From positions 8,494,001 through 8,558,000 of the forward strand of contig NC_088314.1 in NCBI RefSeq assembly GCF_910592395.1: DNA of 64,000 nucleotides. The letters run 5' to 3'. A program made the position numbers and the translations under genes. How positions within the stretch are numbered: position 1 is the first letter of the stretch; the number at the start of each line of letters is the position of its first letter. This DNA comes from Lineus longissimus (taxonomy: Eukaryota; Nemertea; Pilidiophora; Heteronemertea; Lineidae). Positions 50,931 through 62,700 of this stretch are shown in pieces. A model generated the notes under the pieces. That model did not search any database, was not told the origin of the DNA, and worked only from the letters and a program-made list of their open reading frames with translations.

Positions 50931-52480
50931 AGGTTCCGTCCGAATGTTCTAATTTCTATTTCAAAATGCTTAAAATTCAACTGACATCATAAAGGTGAAG
51001 GTAGAGTATACTGTTATTAGAAGTCTGAAGAAGGCAGGAGATCCCAATTGCCATAGCGCGGTCGCGGGCTAATAACCATCTGGACATGGTAATGAAATAA
51101 GGGGGGAATCAGTAACGTGGAAGGGATAATATATGACGGCCAATCTCAAAGCAATTTGCAGGACAATCTTTCACTCTATTTTCCATCACTTGACTACCAG
51201 CGACCATTGCCAATCACATTGCATATGCTCATCGTGTCCTTGTCGTTCATTTCTCGACTATGATACAACACAGAAGCATGCGAGTCCACTGCTGAGAAAA
51301 TTGCACAAGATTGCTTTCACAGGTTGATAACCATCTTGGCATTGCAATCGAGATGATAGGGTTGGCAAATCAGTACAAGAGGAAGGATTTGTCAGGATTA
51401 CTGACACTAAAGACATTTTCCACTCTGTACGGTTTATTTCTCGACCCATCGGAGTGAAATCATTAGGTTGTGACTTTTTCTCGTCCTTCTATATAATGGG
51501 CCAAATATGAATATTAGAAATATCGTACCCGGAATCAAAATATGGCCTATCCAGGTGACCCCCCAATGACCATTGAGCTTCGCTGAGGATATTTTTAATT
51601 TCAATATTTTAAATTTCTGCGCAGCCCTGCAGTCACGTTCCCTAAAAGTCCTGTTTGGCTTTGAACTCGAAATAAAAAACAAACTTTAAAGAAATCCGAC
51701 CAATAATTAGCGCTCCAAAGCCCCAAACGATGCGGACATAACGATAACGAATGGGCTATAGTATATCAGTGTAAGAATCTAACTACCTTCTTCCTGTTCT
51801 GTTTTTACTCCGCACTTCGAAGAGTTGTAATTCATTCCTCATAATAGTATTTCTCCTCCAAGGCGCGATGAGAGGTTCTGCGTGGCATACGGTTCGCGCC
51901 AATTGGATTTGTTGGCCGTGCTGCTACCAAATCTCAAGGTAATATGCGGGACAATCTGTAGTTCCATTTTCAATCATCTCGCTATCAGCGACCACTGCCA
52001 ACCACCCTTTAAATTCTTGTGATCATGTCGCCAAGTTCTTAACCATTATGCGCTGATGAATCACTGAGAAGCTTGCGAGTCCTGTAGAAGGCAGGAGATT
52101 ACCACTGCGATCGCGGGCTAATCATCTGCAGACACAGCAATAGGGATGCGAGGCGAATACAAATAAATGAGGAAGGGCTGATATGACAACCAATCTAAAA
52201 GCAATCTAGGGACAATCTGCCGCTTATCTGCTAGCTTCTGTCGGGCTATGTCAGCAAGACAAAGAACATTGAGGCGCCCGTATAACGTGAATGTTATTTG
52301 GACATACATGAGGCACCCTGACCACAATGTTAAACTCAGTTTTAAATGTTGTGCACATATGCGTCTCGGCCATGCACATGCGCAGTGATACTTGTAGTGA
52401 AATATAAAACGATCGAGCTCCATCAAAAGCGATTTCAAGGCAGATTTTCAATAACTTTTATCATCAAAACAAAATGTCTA
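50931..52480. repeat. Degenerate intergenic repeats
   Basis: Several diverged direct copies of a segment with GAAGGCAGGAGAT, GCGATCGCGGGCTAAT, CCAATCT-AAAGCAAT and GGACAATCT words (about 51025-51185, 51925-52010, 52085-52215). No gene is supported. Confidence 0.55.
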
Positions 52481-53121
52481 AAAGTTGATGGAACTGACAT
52501 GATGTTCCAAATGGCCGTTAATATAAAAAAACATATAAAACCACGACAGACGTAGTAAGTTGCCACAAGTTCGCAAATCATAGAGGTCTTTATGAATACT
52601 TGATACCACTGATATCACGTTACCTTAAACTGAGATATAATGATGTAATGACGGCAACCAAAACTAAACGACACCCGCTTCGCATCGATTACGATTCGAT
52701 GGACGCTAAAACTCTAATGATTGATAGACGCAGATACTAACGATGGATAATTATATTAAACGCTCCTGATAGACGCTTATGCTGCAACATCCTGGCCATG
52801 GCATGATATACTCCGCCTGACGATATTTTAAGCCTGATCTCAGGACGATGCTGCAGTGGCAATGGATACTACGATAACTATTAAACATTCAACGAAGAGG
52901 ACGAGCGTATTTTGGCCTGACCTCCAACACCTCGTCCGATTTATCCTATGCCCTTTTATCGGCGGTGAATATCAGTCCTAAAGATGGTTATACGCACAAC
53001 GACAGTGGATCGGCATGATTTATCCCAGTTTTTGGTATATACCTTCATTCTAAGTATTCGTCTGAAAGGCCGTTTAAAACCGACTCGCATCGAAAGTTTG
53101 AATCTTTTTAGATGTTTGCAA

Positions 53122-53215
53122 TAAAATTGCGATTATGGTAGAATGAAATATGTTCGCCTAAAGGAATCCAAAATTGCGATCATGGTCGAGTGAAATATGT
53201 CCGCCTAAGGGAATC
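53122..53215. repeat. Two direct repeats of about 45-50 bp
   Basis: AAAATTGCGAT(T/C)ATGGT... followed by GAAATATGT(T/C)CGCCTAA(A/G)GGAATC occurs twice in tandem; the same pair occurs at about 58012-58108 in copy B. It lies upstream of each GPCR gene. Confidence 0.8.
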
Positions 53216-53804
53216 TTTTGGCAAGCAGAAATCTGTGGTTATATCTAAGGATATATGATAGAATAAAATAGTATAGCCACTTGTTTCAGCCGTCCAAATA
53301 TATTGGCCCATAGCCGTTTATTGATGAATTGTTATATTAAGTATCTGGTTACCAAATGAGAGGCCGAGTTAAATATTCGTACATACGTTTATTGTAGAGA
53401 TATGCCCGTTCTGAGAAGTTCACCCACATGCATGTTACTGTGATGCAGGCCTTCATTGCTTTGACAGCAATGAATATTGTGGTTTAAGGAGGTGATATCG
53501 AACTGGCGGTCCTTGGTTGTCAAGACCGCTGCCACAACGGCAGCCGCGGGTTGCGGTTGAATTTGACAACGACTCCAGCGGTCCTGATTCGACACAGTCA
53601 AGGACCTACAGTGAGGTATTGATACTAAAAGGGCACATACTGAACTTTTTTTCATCAAACCAAGCTGTCTTTGGTTGCGAAACCAAGGACCGCGATCAAA
53701 TATATAGAGAATTCTTTTTGCTACATTGCTGTAAAAAACGACCCTTTCAGTAAATCGCACTGCAGCTAATTCGTGTGTGGCGATAAGGACACCGAGAGGG
53801 ACAA

Positions 53805-54934
53805 ATGGCACTATCTGCTCTTGACACAGCGATGCCCCCTCTTTCCTTAAATGCTTCCATAACCCAAGATGGCGTCGCCCCCAAATGGATGACTGAATTA
53901 ACAGACTATGTCATCAGATGGTGGATTGTCCTGACCATCGTTGGCATCCCAGGGAATGCCATGTCCCTCTTGATTACATTAAAAAAGGATAACCGTAGAA
54001 TTAGCACATGTACGTACATGACTGCTTTAGCGCTAGTTGATACAGCTGTGGTGATGCTGGGAGGTACACATAAGTTACTCATCATCCATGGTTTGGCTGC
54101 AGAATTGATGTCCAGCAAAGCATTTCTCAGGTAGGTTAAATTTCGGAAACTTTTGTCTTCCAAATTCATTGATTACTAGGGCTTGATTGCTAGATTGACA
54201 ACAATCTGATTTAAAACCGATGCAACTTTGTTGTTAATTTAACCCGCAGTTTCATCTGGTATGCTGACGCTGTCGCCGCCATTAGCTCGGGCCTCTTTCT
54301 CGCCGAGATGAGTATAGACCGGGCCATCGCGGTCAGCTTCCCCATGAAGGCCGTAACCATCTGCACGACCTCCAGAGCAACCAAGGTCATCATAGCTACA
54401 TTCGTATTTGAGGTAATCGTCCATAGCCAGGCTTTCCACATGTACACGTTGCCAGACCCTCCGAATGGCATCATCCGGCGAGAGCTGCCCGGACATTTGG
54501 AGTGGGCGTTGACCCTATTTAACACGTATATGCTCCTTTTGGGCACCATAATACCGTTCGCGATTCTGACTGTTTCTAACATAATAATCATCATCAGACT
54601 CCGCCGAGCCGCCACCGAAAGGAAGAAGCTTGAATCTCGCCCCACGAAACAGAATCCGACGCAACAACCGCATATAACCAGGATGCTCCTCTTAACGTCC
54701 ACAGCGTTCCTCTTCTGCTCCTGCCCGAAACGAATCTGGGAAACATTTTCCTCTCAGTACGATTTGAGCAACACATATTGGTCAACACGCTATTGGTTGG
54801 AGTTCTGGATTTTTACGAAATTGTGGGAAACCAATTTTGCAATTAACTTCTATATCTACTTTTTAGGAGGTGGGCGTAAATTTCGTAACGATGCCAAAGA
54901 GGTATTGACAAGATGTTGTAAGAAATCGACCTGA
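53805..54934 (+). CDS. Class A GPCR, two exons, copy A
   Basis: Exons 53805-54130 and 54250-54934 joined in frame across a 119-bp GT-AG intron (donor GTAGGT, acceptor CCCGCAG); 336 residues. TM1 has VLTIVGIPGNAMSLLI with GN, TM2 LALVDTAVVML, then the intron at the start of TM3, which ends LAEMSIDRAIAVSFPMK (DRA in place of DRY). TM6 has LLLTSTAFLFCSCPKRIWE and TM7 LWETNFAINFYIYFLGG, an N-x-x-INFYIY variant of NPxxY as in invertebrate peptide receptors. It belongs to a different subfamily from the 352-type receptors. Ligand unknown. Confidence 0.88.
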
Positions 54935-55527
54935 AACACATTCAAGTAATATATATAACTCTAAACTCTCCTGTAAAATTGAAATGGCACAGATTTTTCC
55001 GAGCAACTCTCTTGTGAAATGGAGAGTCGCAAAAGTGATCTAGCCCAACCTTCCCTTGTGAAAGGGAGATGCCACCAATATAATCTAGCCGGGTCCAAGG
55101 CGCTCCTGACACCTAAGAAATTGCGATGCCACCAATATATCGGGTACAACTTCTTCCTGTGCTATTAATATATCACAAATACTATCTAGCACAAATGTCG
55201 CCTTTGAAAGTGAGATGCCATCAATATTACATCTAGCCCAACTCTCTTCACAGATAATTCATAACAGACTGAGTGGAAAAGTATGTCATCTAATGAAAGT
55301 AAATTGGGATTAGTCTCAGGTGAGTTTCACATATTCCTCGATCATAATCATGTAAATCCCGTACTCCAATTATCTTTTTCACATAAACCGACAACTCACC
55401 ACGTTTCTGTCACCAATTTCTCATGGTACTCCAACTGAAGCTGAATGATCACCCAACAAAATTTGATACCATTCCCTCGAGTTCAATAGCAATAGATAAT
55501 TCATAACAGAATGAGTGGAGAAGGTTG

Positions 55528-55863
55528 TCAAGTAATCAAGCGGGTACCTCGGATATTGTTCACAACTGCATGCTTGCTGAATGTTCGACCAGGCGATGAT
55601 ATTTCCATATACATGTATCGGGATCGACGCTTGGACTTGCTGGATATCTCGTAGATGGTGATGCGCAGGCGCTTACAGTGCTCAGCGATGGGTTCACCTT
55701 TGTCGAGACTTCCTACCAGCAAAGTGCGCATGTGGGTTGTCCAAAACAACCGATCGACGTGAGGCTGGGGGAAGATGCAGTTGTTATTGGAGCAAAGCTG
55801 GCGGTAGTCAGCCCAGTTCTTAAACCCGATCTAGCTTTTCGAGAAGTGCTGGTGTTGTGACAT
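55528..55863 (-). pseudogene. Decayed ORF, copy A
   Basis: Minus-strand coding-like sequence from ATG 55861-55863 (MSQHQHFSKS) with a TAG after ten codons, continuing NWADYRQLCSNNN, PHVDRLFWTTHMRTLL and GEPIAEHCKRLRITIYEI. Copy B has the same text without that stop but is split by a MITE. Family not recognised. Confidence 0.4.
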
Positions 55864-56089
55864 CTTTAATCTATGTAAGACTTGGAGGAAAAGCACAGTC
55901 TTTTAAAAAAGTGATATTTTATCGGTTTGGAGGGAATGTGGAAATAATACTTCAATCAATTTGCGGCTACTTTCATGGCATACCCTAAAAAGCCAAAGCC
56001 TGTCTTATTGTATCATTCACAGATCGTCAGTGTTTCGCAATTCAAAAATACTGAGTTGAGAGTGGAGCGTCGAATGGGACATTAATATA

Positions 56090-56275
56090 TCTATGACAAA
56101 TATCAGGCGATTGTAATGTAAAGGAGGAAACCGGAGTAGCCACGGAGGAAACCTACGCTGTCGCCTCTCTATCGTATGAGTGTACCCGGACCGACCGGGA
56201 ATCGAACCCAAGGCCTCAGAGATGACAGGTGCATTTGTTTCGCAATTTCTGAGCGCTGGTGTGATTTACCAATTG
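56090..56275 (-). mobile_element. tRNA-derived SINE-like segment, copy A
   Basis: On the minus strand, GGGTTCGATTCCCGG (a perfect Pol III B box, about 56196-56210) is followed by GGTTTCCTCC...CGGTTTCCTCC, a tail motif seen in many animal SINEs. The A-box half is poorly preserved, so it is a fragment rather than a tRNA gene. Confidence 0.5.
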
Positions 56276-58676
56276 ATTAATTTGATAATAACTACAATTA
56301 CGGATACAATGAAGACATTATCAATTTCTCAGGCAATGTTTCTCCCTATTATGTTGAAATCATCCGTGACTTGACACTGATAGGCCGTGAGTCTCTTGTT
56401 ACACACATATGTGTCTTCCAACTATTCGCTGATACGATACAGGGAATCCGTCACCGTAACTGATGGTGATTAAGTGATGGTTTGTCTGAAAGGCCTGCAA
56501 CCCCCCCTGAGAGATACCCTATTTGCATGGCTGATTGGTAAAGTGGTCTGACACAACGCGGGGGCCATCCATCTAGGCCAACGACGCCTTCGGGAACCGT
56601 GAAGGAACACCAAGGAGAGTTTCAGAAGAAAATAGAAGATAAGTTAGCCGCCAAAATCGCGTGACAAAGCTAGTTCCTAAAAATTCTACGTTCATCAGGG
56701 TTCCATAACAGAGATGGATCAAATGGAAATTTTAACAAACCACAACAAACATTTTGTATGCCTGTTGTGTTGTGAACATCACATCTGAAAGTGAAATTGA
56801 TGTGGTCATTAGAATGCCCGCGTCCACTAACATTGTAGTATGGACTTGATTGCACGACTCCAGCTCATACAGGAGTCATGTTCTGAAGGTGTAGAGACGA
56901 TTTTTCCGGACAGAGATACAGCGAGACAGATCCACAACCATAACAACAAAAATACATCGAGAAAAGTAGAAAATACATCACATCATTTACTCCATGACTC
57001 TGACAGCACCTTGGGTTCCACTTCTCAAACAAATGAGAACAGTAATGAAAACCCGTCAAAATCCCATAGTTTATGTTTCTTAGAAAATGCCGCCTAAGTA
57101 CCATGTTGGCAATGCCAAGAGACAGATTAATTACCAAGACCATCCTTTTCTTGATAGCTGGCGTAATATGTCACTTTATCATTGGTGGCTTAGCTGCAGT
57201 AATACATGTAGGTAGTAAATGCTTCGAGATGGCAAGTTACACGCGAACAATAGGTGTGAAACAATTTACAAAGGTGCTCTTGCGAGCCGAGCCACATGGA
57301 AGACTTCCGCCGGCGTTCCTGAAGTACATGCACATGTACATCGTATGTACATTTGGTTTCTAAAAGTTGATGTGGAATTGACATGATGTTCTAAATGGCC
57401 GTTAATATAAAAAAACATATAAAACAACGACAGAGGTGGTAAGTTTCCACAAGTTCGCAATTCATAAAGGTCTTTATGAAAACTTGATACCACTGATATC
57501 TCGTTACCTTAATCTGATATATAATGATGTAATGACGGCTGCCAAGACTAAACGGGTAAACGACACCCGCTTCGCATCGATTACGATTCGATGGACGCTA
57601 AAACTCTAATGATTGATAGACGCAGATACTAACGATGGATAATTATATTAAACGCTCCTGATAGACGCTTATGCTGCAACATCCTGGCCATGGCATGATA
57701 TACTCCGCCTGACGATGTTTTAAGCCTGATCTCAGGATGATGCTGCAGTGGCAATGGACACTACGATAACTATTAAACGTTAAACGAAGAGGACGAGCGT
57801 ATTTTGGCCTGACCTCCAACACCTCGTCCGATTTATCCTATGCCCTTTTATCGGCGGTGAATATCAGTCCTAAAGATGGTTATACGCACAACGACAGTGG
57901 ATCGGCATGATTTATCCCAGTTTTTGGTATATACCTTCATTCTAAGTATTCGTCTGAAAGGCCGTTTAAAACCGACTCGCATCGAATGTTTGTGTCTTTT
58001 TAGATGTTTGCAATAAAATTGCGATCATGGTAGAATGAAATATGTCCGCCTAAAGGAATCCAAAATTGCGATCATGGTAGAGTGAAATATGTCCGCCTAA
58101 GGGAATCTTTTGGCAGGCAGAAATCTGTGGTTATATCTAAGGATATATGATAGAATAAAATAGTATAGCCACTTGTTCCAGACGTCCAAATATATTAGCC
58201 CATAGCCGGTTATTAATGAATTGTTATATTAAGTATCTGGTTACCAAATGAGAGGCCGAGTTAAATATTCGTACATACGTTTATTGTAGAGATATGCCCG
58301 TTCTGAGAAGTTCACCCACATGCATGTTACTGTGATGCAGGCCTTCATTGCTTTGACAGCAATGGATATTGTGGATTAAGGAGGTGATATCGAACTGGCG
58401 GTCCTTGGTTGTCAAGACCGCTGCCACAACGGCAGCCGCGGGTGCAGGCGGTTGAATTTGACGACGACTCCAGCGGTCCTGATTAGACATACAGTTAATG
58501 ACCTACAGTGAGGTATTGATATATATTCTACTAAAAGGGCACAATACTGAACTTTTTTTTCTGCGATCAAATAATATAAATAATTGTTTTTGCTACATTG
58601 CTGTAAAAAACGATCCCTTTAGTAAATCGCACTGCAGCTAATTCGTGTGTGGCGATAAGGACACCGAGAGGGACAA

Positions 58677-59806
58677 ATGGCACTATCTGCTCTTGACACA
58701 GCGATGCCCCCTCTTACCTTAAATGCTTCCATAACCCAAGATGGCGTCGCCCCCAAATGGATGACTGAATTAACAAACTATGTCATCAGATGGTGGATTG
58801 TCCTGACCATCATTGGCATCCCAGGGAATGCCATGTCCCTCTTGATTACATTAAAAAAGGATAACCGTAGAATTAGCACATGTACGTACATGACTGCTTT
58901 AGCGCTAGTTGATACAGCTGTGGTGATGCTGGGAGGTACACATAAGTTACTCATCATCCATGGTTTGGCTGCAGAATTGATGTTCAGCAAAGCATATCTC
59001 AGGTGGGTTCAATTTCGGAAACTTTCATCTTCCAAATTCATTGATTACTAGGGCTTGATTGCTAGATTGACAACAATCTGATTTAAAACCGATGCAACTT
59101 TGTTGTTAATTTTACCCGCAGTTTCAACTGGTATGCTGCCTCTGTCGCCGCCATTAGCTCGGGCCTCTTTCTCGCCGAGATGAGTATAGACCGGGCCATC
59201 GCGGTCAGCTTCCCCATGAAGGCCGTAACCATCTGCACGACCTCCAAAGCAACCAAGGTCATCATAGCTACATTCGTATTTGAGGTAATCGTCCATAGCC
59301 AGGCTTTCCACATGTACACGTTGCCAGACCCTCCGAATGGCATCATCCGGCGAGAGCTGCCCGGACATTTGGAGTGGGCGTTGACCCTATTTAACACGTA
59401 TATGCTCCTTTGGGGCACCATTATACCGTTCGCGATTCTGACTGTTTCTAACATAATAATCATCATCAAACTCCGCCGAGCCGCCACCGAAAGGAAGAAG
59501 CTTGAATCTCGCCCCACGAAACAGAATCCGACGCAACAGCCGCATATAACTAGAATGCTCCTCTTAACGTCCACAGCGTTCCTCTTCTGCTCTTGCCCGA
59601 AACGAATCTGGGAAACATTTTCCTCTCAGTACGATTTGAGCAACACATATTGGTCAACCCGCTATTTGTTGGAGTTCTGGATTTTTACGAAATTGTGGGA
59701 AACCAATTTTGCAATTAATTTCTATATCTACTTTTTAGGAGGTGGGCGTAAATTTCGTAACGATGCCAAAGAGGTATTGACAAGATGTTGTAAGAAATCG
59801 ACCTGA
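58677..59806 (+). CDS. Class A GPCR, two exons, copy B
   Basis: Exons 58677-59002 and 59122-59806, in frame across a 119-bp intron (donor GTGGGT, acceptor CCCGCAG), 336 residues, near-identical to copy A. Differences include AYLS/FNWYAASVAAISS in place of AFLS/FIWYADAVAAISS around the exon junction at TM3, LLWGTIIPF in place of LLLGTIIPF in TM5 and TRYLLEFW in place of TRYWLEFW before TM7. The loss of Asp in TM3 could alter ligand binding. No frame damage. Confidence 0.88.
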
Positions 59807-60465
59807 AACACATTCAAGAAATATTTATAACTCTAAACTCTCCTGTAAAATTGAAATGGCACAGATTTTTCCGAGGAACTCTCTTGTGAAATGGAGATGT
59901 CACAAAAGTGATCTAGCCCAACCCTCCCTTGTGAAAGGGAGATGCCACCAATATAATCTAGCCGGGTCCAAGGCGCTCCTGACACCTAAGAAATTGCGAT
60001 GCCACCAATATATCTGGTACAACTTCTTCCTGTGATATTAAGATACAATGTATCACAAATACTATCTAGCCCAAATGTCGCCTGTGAAAGTGGGATGCCA
60101 TCAATATTACATCTAGCCCAACTCTCTTCACAGATAATTCATAACAGACTGAGTGGAAAAGTATGTCATCTAATGAAAGTAAATTGGGATTAGTCTCAGG
60201 TGAGTTTCACATATTCCTCGATCACAATCATGTAAATCCCGTATTCCAATTACATGTATCTTTTTCACATAAACCGACAACTCACCACGTTTCTGTCACC
60301 AATTTCTCATGGTACTCCAACTGAAGCTGAATGATCACCCAACAAAATTTGATACCATTCCCTCGAGTTCAATAGCAATAGATAATTCATAACAGAATGA
60401 GTGGAGAAGGTTGTCAAGTAATCAGGCGGGTACCTAGAGATTATCTTGGGAATCTCGAATATTGT

Positions 60466-61203
60466 TCACAACTTCTTTCTGAATGTTCGACCAGGCGATG
60501 ATATTTCTATAGATCGGGATCGACGCTTGGACTTGCTGGATATCTCGTAGACGGTAATGCGCAGGCGCTCACAGCGTTCAGCGATGGGTTCACCTTTAAG
60601 CCTGCAGCACACTAGCCGCCAACTTTGGCTACAATGAGCGTTCAGCTGACGCCTCTCGACGCCGAAGTTGGCGGCCAGTGGATCCCGGTCAGAGCACACC
60701 TGCCCAGAATCGGCGTCCAGTAGCGTCTTTTCCGCAACTTTAGGCTGCCATTTTGAAATCATGTGACATCAAGACGCATACTGATTGGCCATAGCCTCGC
60801 CGCCGACGCCAATTCAGGCGGCAATCCGTAGCACACCTGGCTTCTTCTTGCGTTCAAACGCGGCGACACGCGTCAAAAATCAAACATGTTAGATATTTGG
60901 CGTTTAGTTGCGGCAAGTGGCGGCAAGTTGCGTTCGCCGACGCCGTTCGTAGCAGACTAGGGATTTTTCAGGCGTTCAGGACTCTTGCGGCAAAAAACGC
61001 CTGTGAACGCCGAAGTTGGCGGCTAGTGTGCTGCGGGCTTTATCGACACGTCCACCCAGCAAAGTGCGCATGTGGGTTGTCCAAAACAACGGATCGACGT
61101 GAGGCTGGGGGAAGATGAAGTTGTTATTGGAGCAAAGCTGGCGGTAGTCAGCCCAGTTCGTAAACCCGATGTAGCTTTTCGAGAAGTGCTGGTGTTGTGA
61201 CAT
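60466..61203 (-). pseudogene. Decayed ORF, copy B, split by a MITE
   Basis: The minus-strand frame from ATG 61201-61203 (MSQHQHFSKSYIGFTNWADY, then PHVDPLFWTTHMRTLL) is interrupted by the MITE at 61039-60599 and resumes with GEPIAERCERLRITVYEI and SKSKRRSR. Unlike copy A it has no early stop. Family not recognised; it may be a remnant exon. Confidence 0.4.
60599..61039. mobile_element. Harbinger-like MITE, 441 bp
   Basis: Terminal inverted repeats of about 26 bp: AGCCTGCAGCACACTAGCCG at the left, the reverse complement of the right end with one mismatch. It is flanked by TTA (60596-60598 and 61040-61042), the 3-bp TWA target typical of PIF/Harbinger elements. Copy A has uninterrupted sequence at this point. 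Internal GGCGGC/GCCGAAGTTGGCGG words repeat; no ORF. Confidence 0.85.
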
Positions 61204-61432
61204 CTTTAATCTATGTAAGACTTGGAGAATAAGCACAATCTTTTAAAAAAGTGATATTTTATCGGTTTGGTGGGAATGTGGAAATCATAGTTCAATCAAT
61301 TTGCGGCTACTTTCATGGCATATCCTAAAAAGCCAAAGCCTGTCTTATTGTATCATTCACATATCGCATGTGTTTCGCAATTCAAAAATACTGAGTTGAG
61401 AGTGGAGCGTCGAATGGGACATTAATATATCT

Positions 61433-61615
61433 ATGACAAATATCAGGCGATTGTAAATGTCAAGGAGGAAACAGGAGTAGCCACGGAGGAAACCTACGCT
61501 GTCGCCTCTCTATCGTATGAGTGTACCCGGACCGACCGGGAATCGAACCCAAGGCTCAGAGATGACAGGTGCATTTGTTTCGCAATTTCTGAGCGCTGGT
61601 GTGATTTACCAATTG
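61433..61615 (-). mobile_element. tRNA-derived SINE-like segment, copy B
   Basis: The same fragment as in copy A, with the B box GGGTTCGATTCCCGG at about 61537-61551 (minus strand). It was present before the duplication. Confidence 0.5.
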
Positions 61616-62700
61616 ATTAATTTGATAAAATCTACAATTACGGATACAATGAAGACATTATCAATTTCTTAGGCAATGTTCTCCCTATTATGTTGAAATC
61701 ATCCGTGACTTGACACTGATAGGCCGTGAGTCTCTTGTTACACATATATGTATCTTCCAACATTCGCTGATAAGATACAGGGAATCCGTCACCGTAACTG
61801 ATGGTGATTAAGTGATGGTTTGTCTGAAAGGCCTGCAACCCCCCTGAGAGATACCCTATTTGCACGGCTGATTGGTAAAGTGGTCTGACACAACGCGGGG
61901 GCCATCCATCTGGGCCAACGACGCCTTCGGGAACCGTGAAGGAACACCAAGGAGAGTTTCAGAAGAAAATAGAAGATATGTTAGCCGCCAAAATCGCGTG
62001 ACAAAGCTAGTTCCTAAAAATTCTACGTTCATCAGGGTTCCATAACAGCGATGGATCAAATGGAAATTTTAACAAACCACAACAAACATTTTGTATGCCT
62101 GTTGTGTTGTGAACGTCGCATCTGAAAGTGAAATTGATGAGGTCATTAGAATGCCCGCGTCCACAAACATTGTAGTAGGGACTTGATTGCACGACTCCAG
62201 CTCATACAGGAGTCATGTTCTGAAGGTGTAGAGACGATTTTTCCGGACAGAGATACAGCGAGACAGATCCACAACCATAACAACAAAAATACATCGAGAA
62301 AAGTAGAAAATACATCACATTATTTACTCCATGACCCTGACAGTACCTTGGGTTCCACTTCTCAAAGAAATGAGAACAGTAATGAAAACCGTCAAAATCC
62401 CATGGTTTATGTTTCTTAGAAAATGCCGCCTAAGTACCTTGTTGGCAGTACCAAGAGACAGATTAATTACCAAGACCATCCTTTTCTTGATAGCTGGCGT
62501 AATATGTCACTTTACCATTGGTGCCTTAGCTGCAGTAATAGGTAGTAAATGCTTCGAGATGGCAAGTTACAAGCGAATAATAGGTGTGATACAATTTACA
62601 AAGGTGCTATTGCGAGCCGGGCCACATGGAAGACTTCCGCCGGCATTCCTGAAGTACATGCATAATGTACATCCCTCGTATGTACATTTGGTTTTAACAT

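Larger units (their letters stand above)
52481..57361. repeat. Tandem duplication, copy A (4.88 kb)
   Basis: Begins AAAAGTTGATGGAACTGACATGATG and matches 57362 to about 62700 along its length, coding and non-coding. It holds a two-exon GPCR gene, a minisatellite pair (53122-53215), a decayed ORF, a SINE-like segment and a small hydrophobic ORF near its end. Confidence 0.9.
54935..57361. other. 3' flank of GPCR copy A
   Basis: Non-coding DNA shared with copy B. Repeated words of the form GAAA(T/G)GGGAGATGCCACCAATAT occur at about 55010-55240. Near the end, two short frames (56840-57097; 57073-57363, the latter with a hydrophobic ITKTILFLIAGVICHFIIGG) are conserved in copy B, but neither has a known family. 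Confidence 0.55.
57362..62700. repeat. Tandem duplication, copy B
   Basis: Second copy of the 52481-57361 unit, starting AAAAGTTGATGTGGAATTGACATG. It is longer because of the 441-bp MITE at 60599-61039. It diverges from copy A at about 62690-62700. Confidence 0.88.
59807..62700. other. 3' flank of GPCR copy B
   Basis: The counterpart of 54935-57361, including the short conserved frames (62183-62419 and 62331-62801), the SINE-like segment (about 61433-61615) and the decayed ORF. No gene is confirmed. Confidence 0.55.

Noticed and set aside
56196-56210. Perfect T-loop sequence suggesting a tRNA gene (minus strand)
   Set aside because: No matching acceptor, D and anticodon arms can be drawn; the flanking sequence fits a SINE fragment better.
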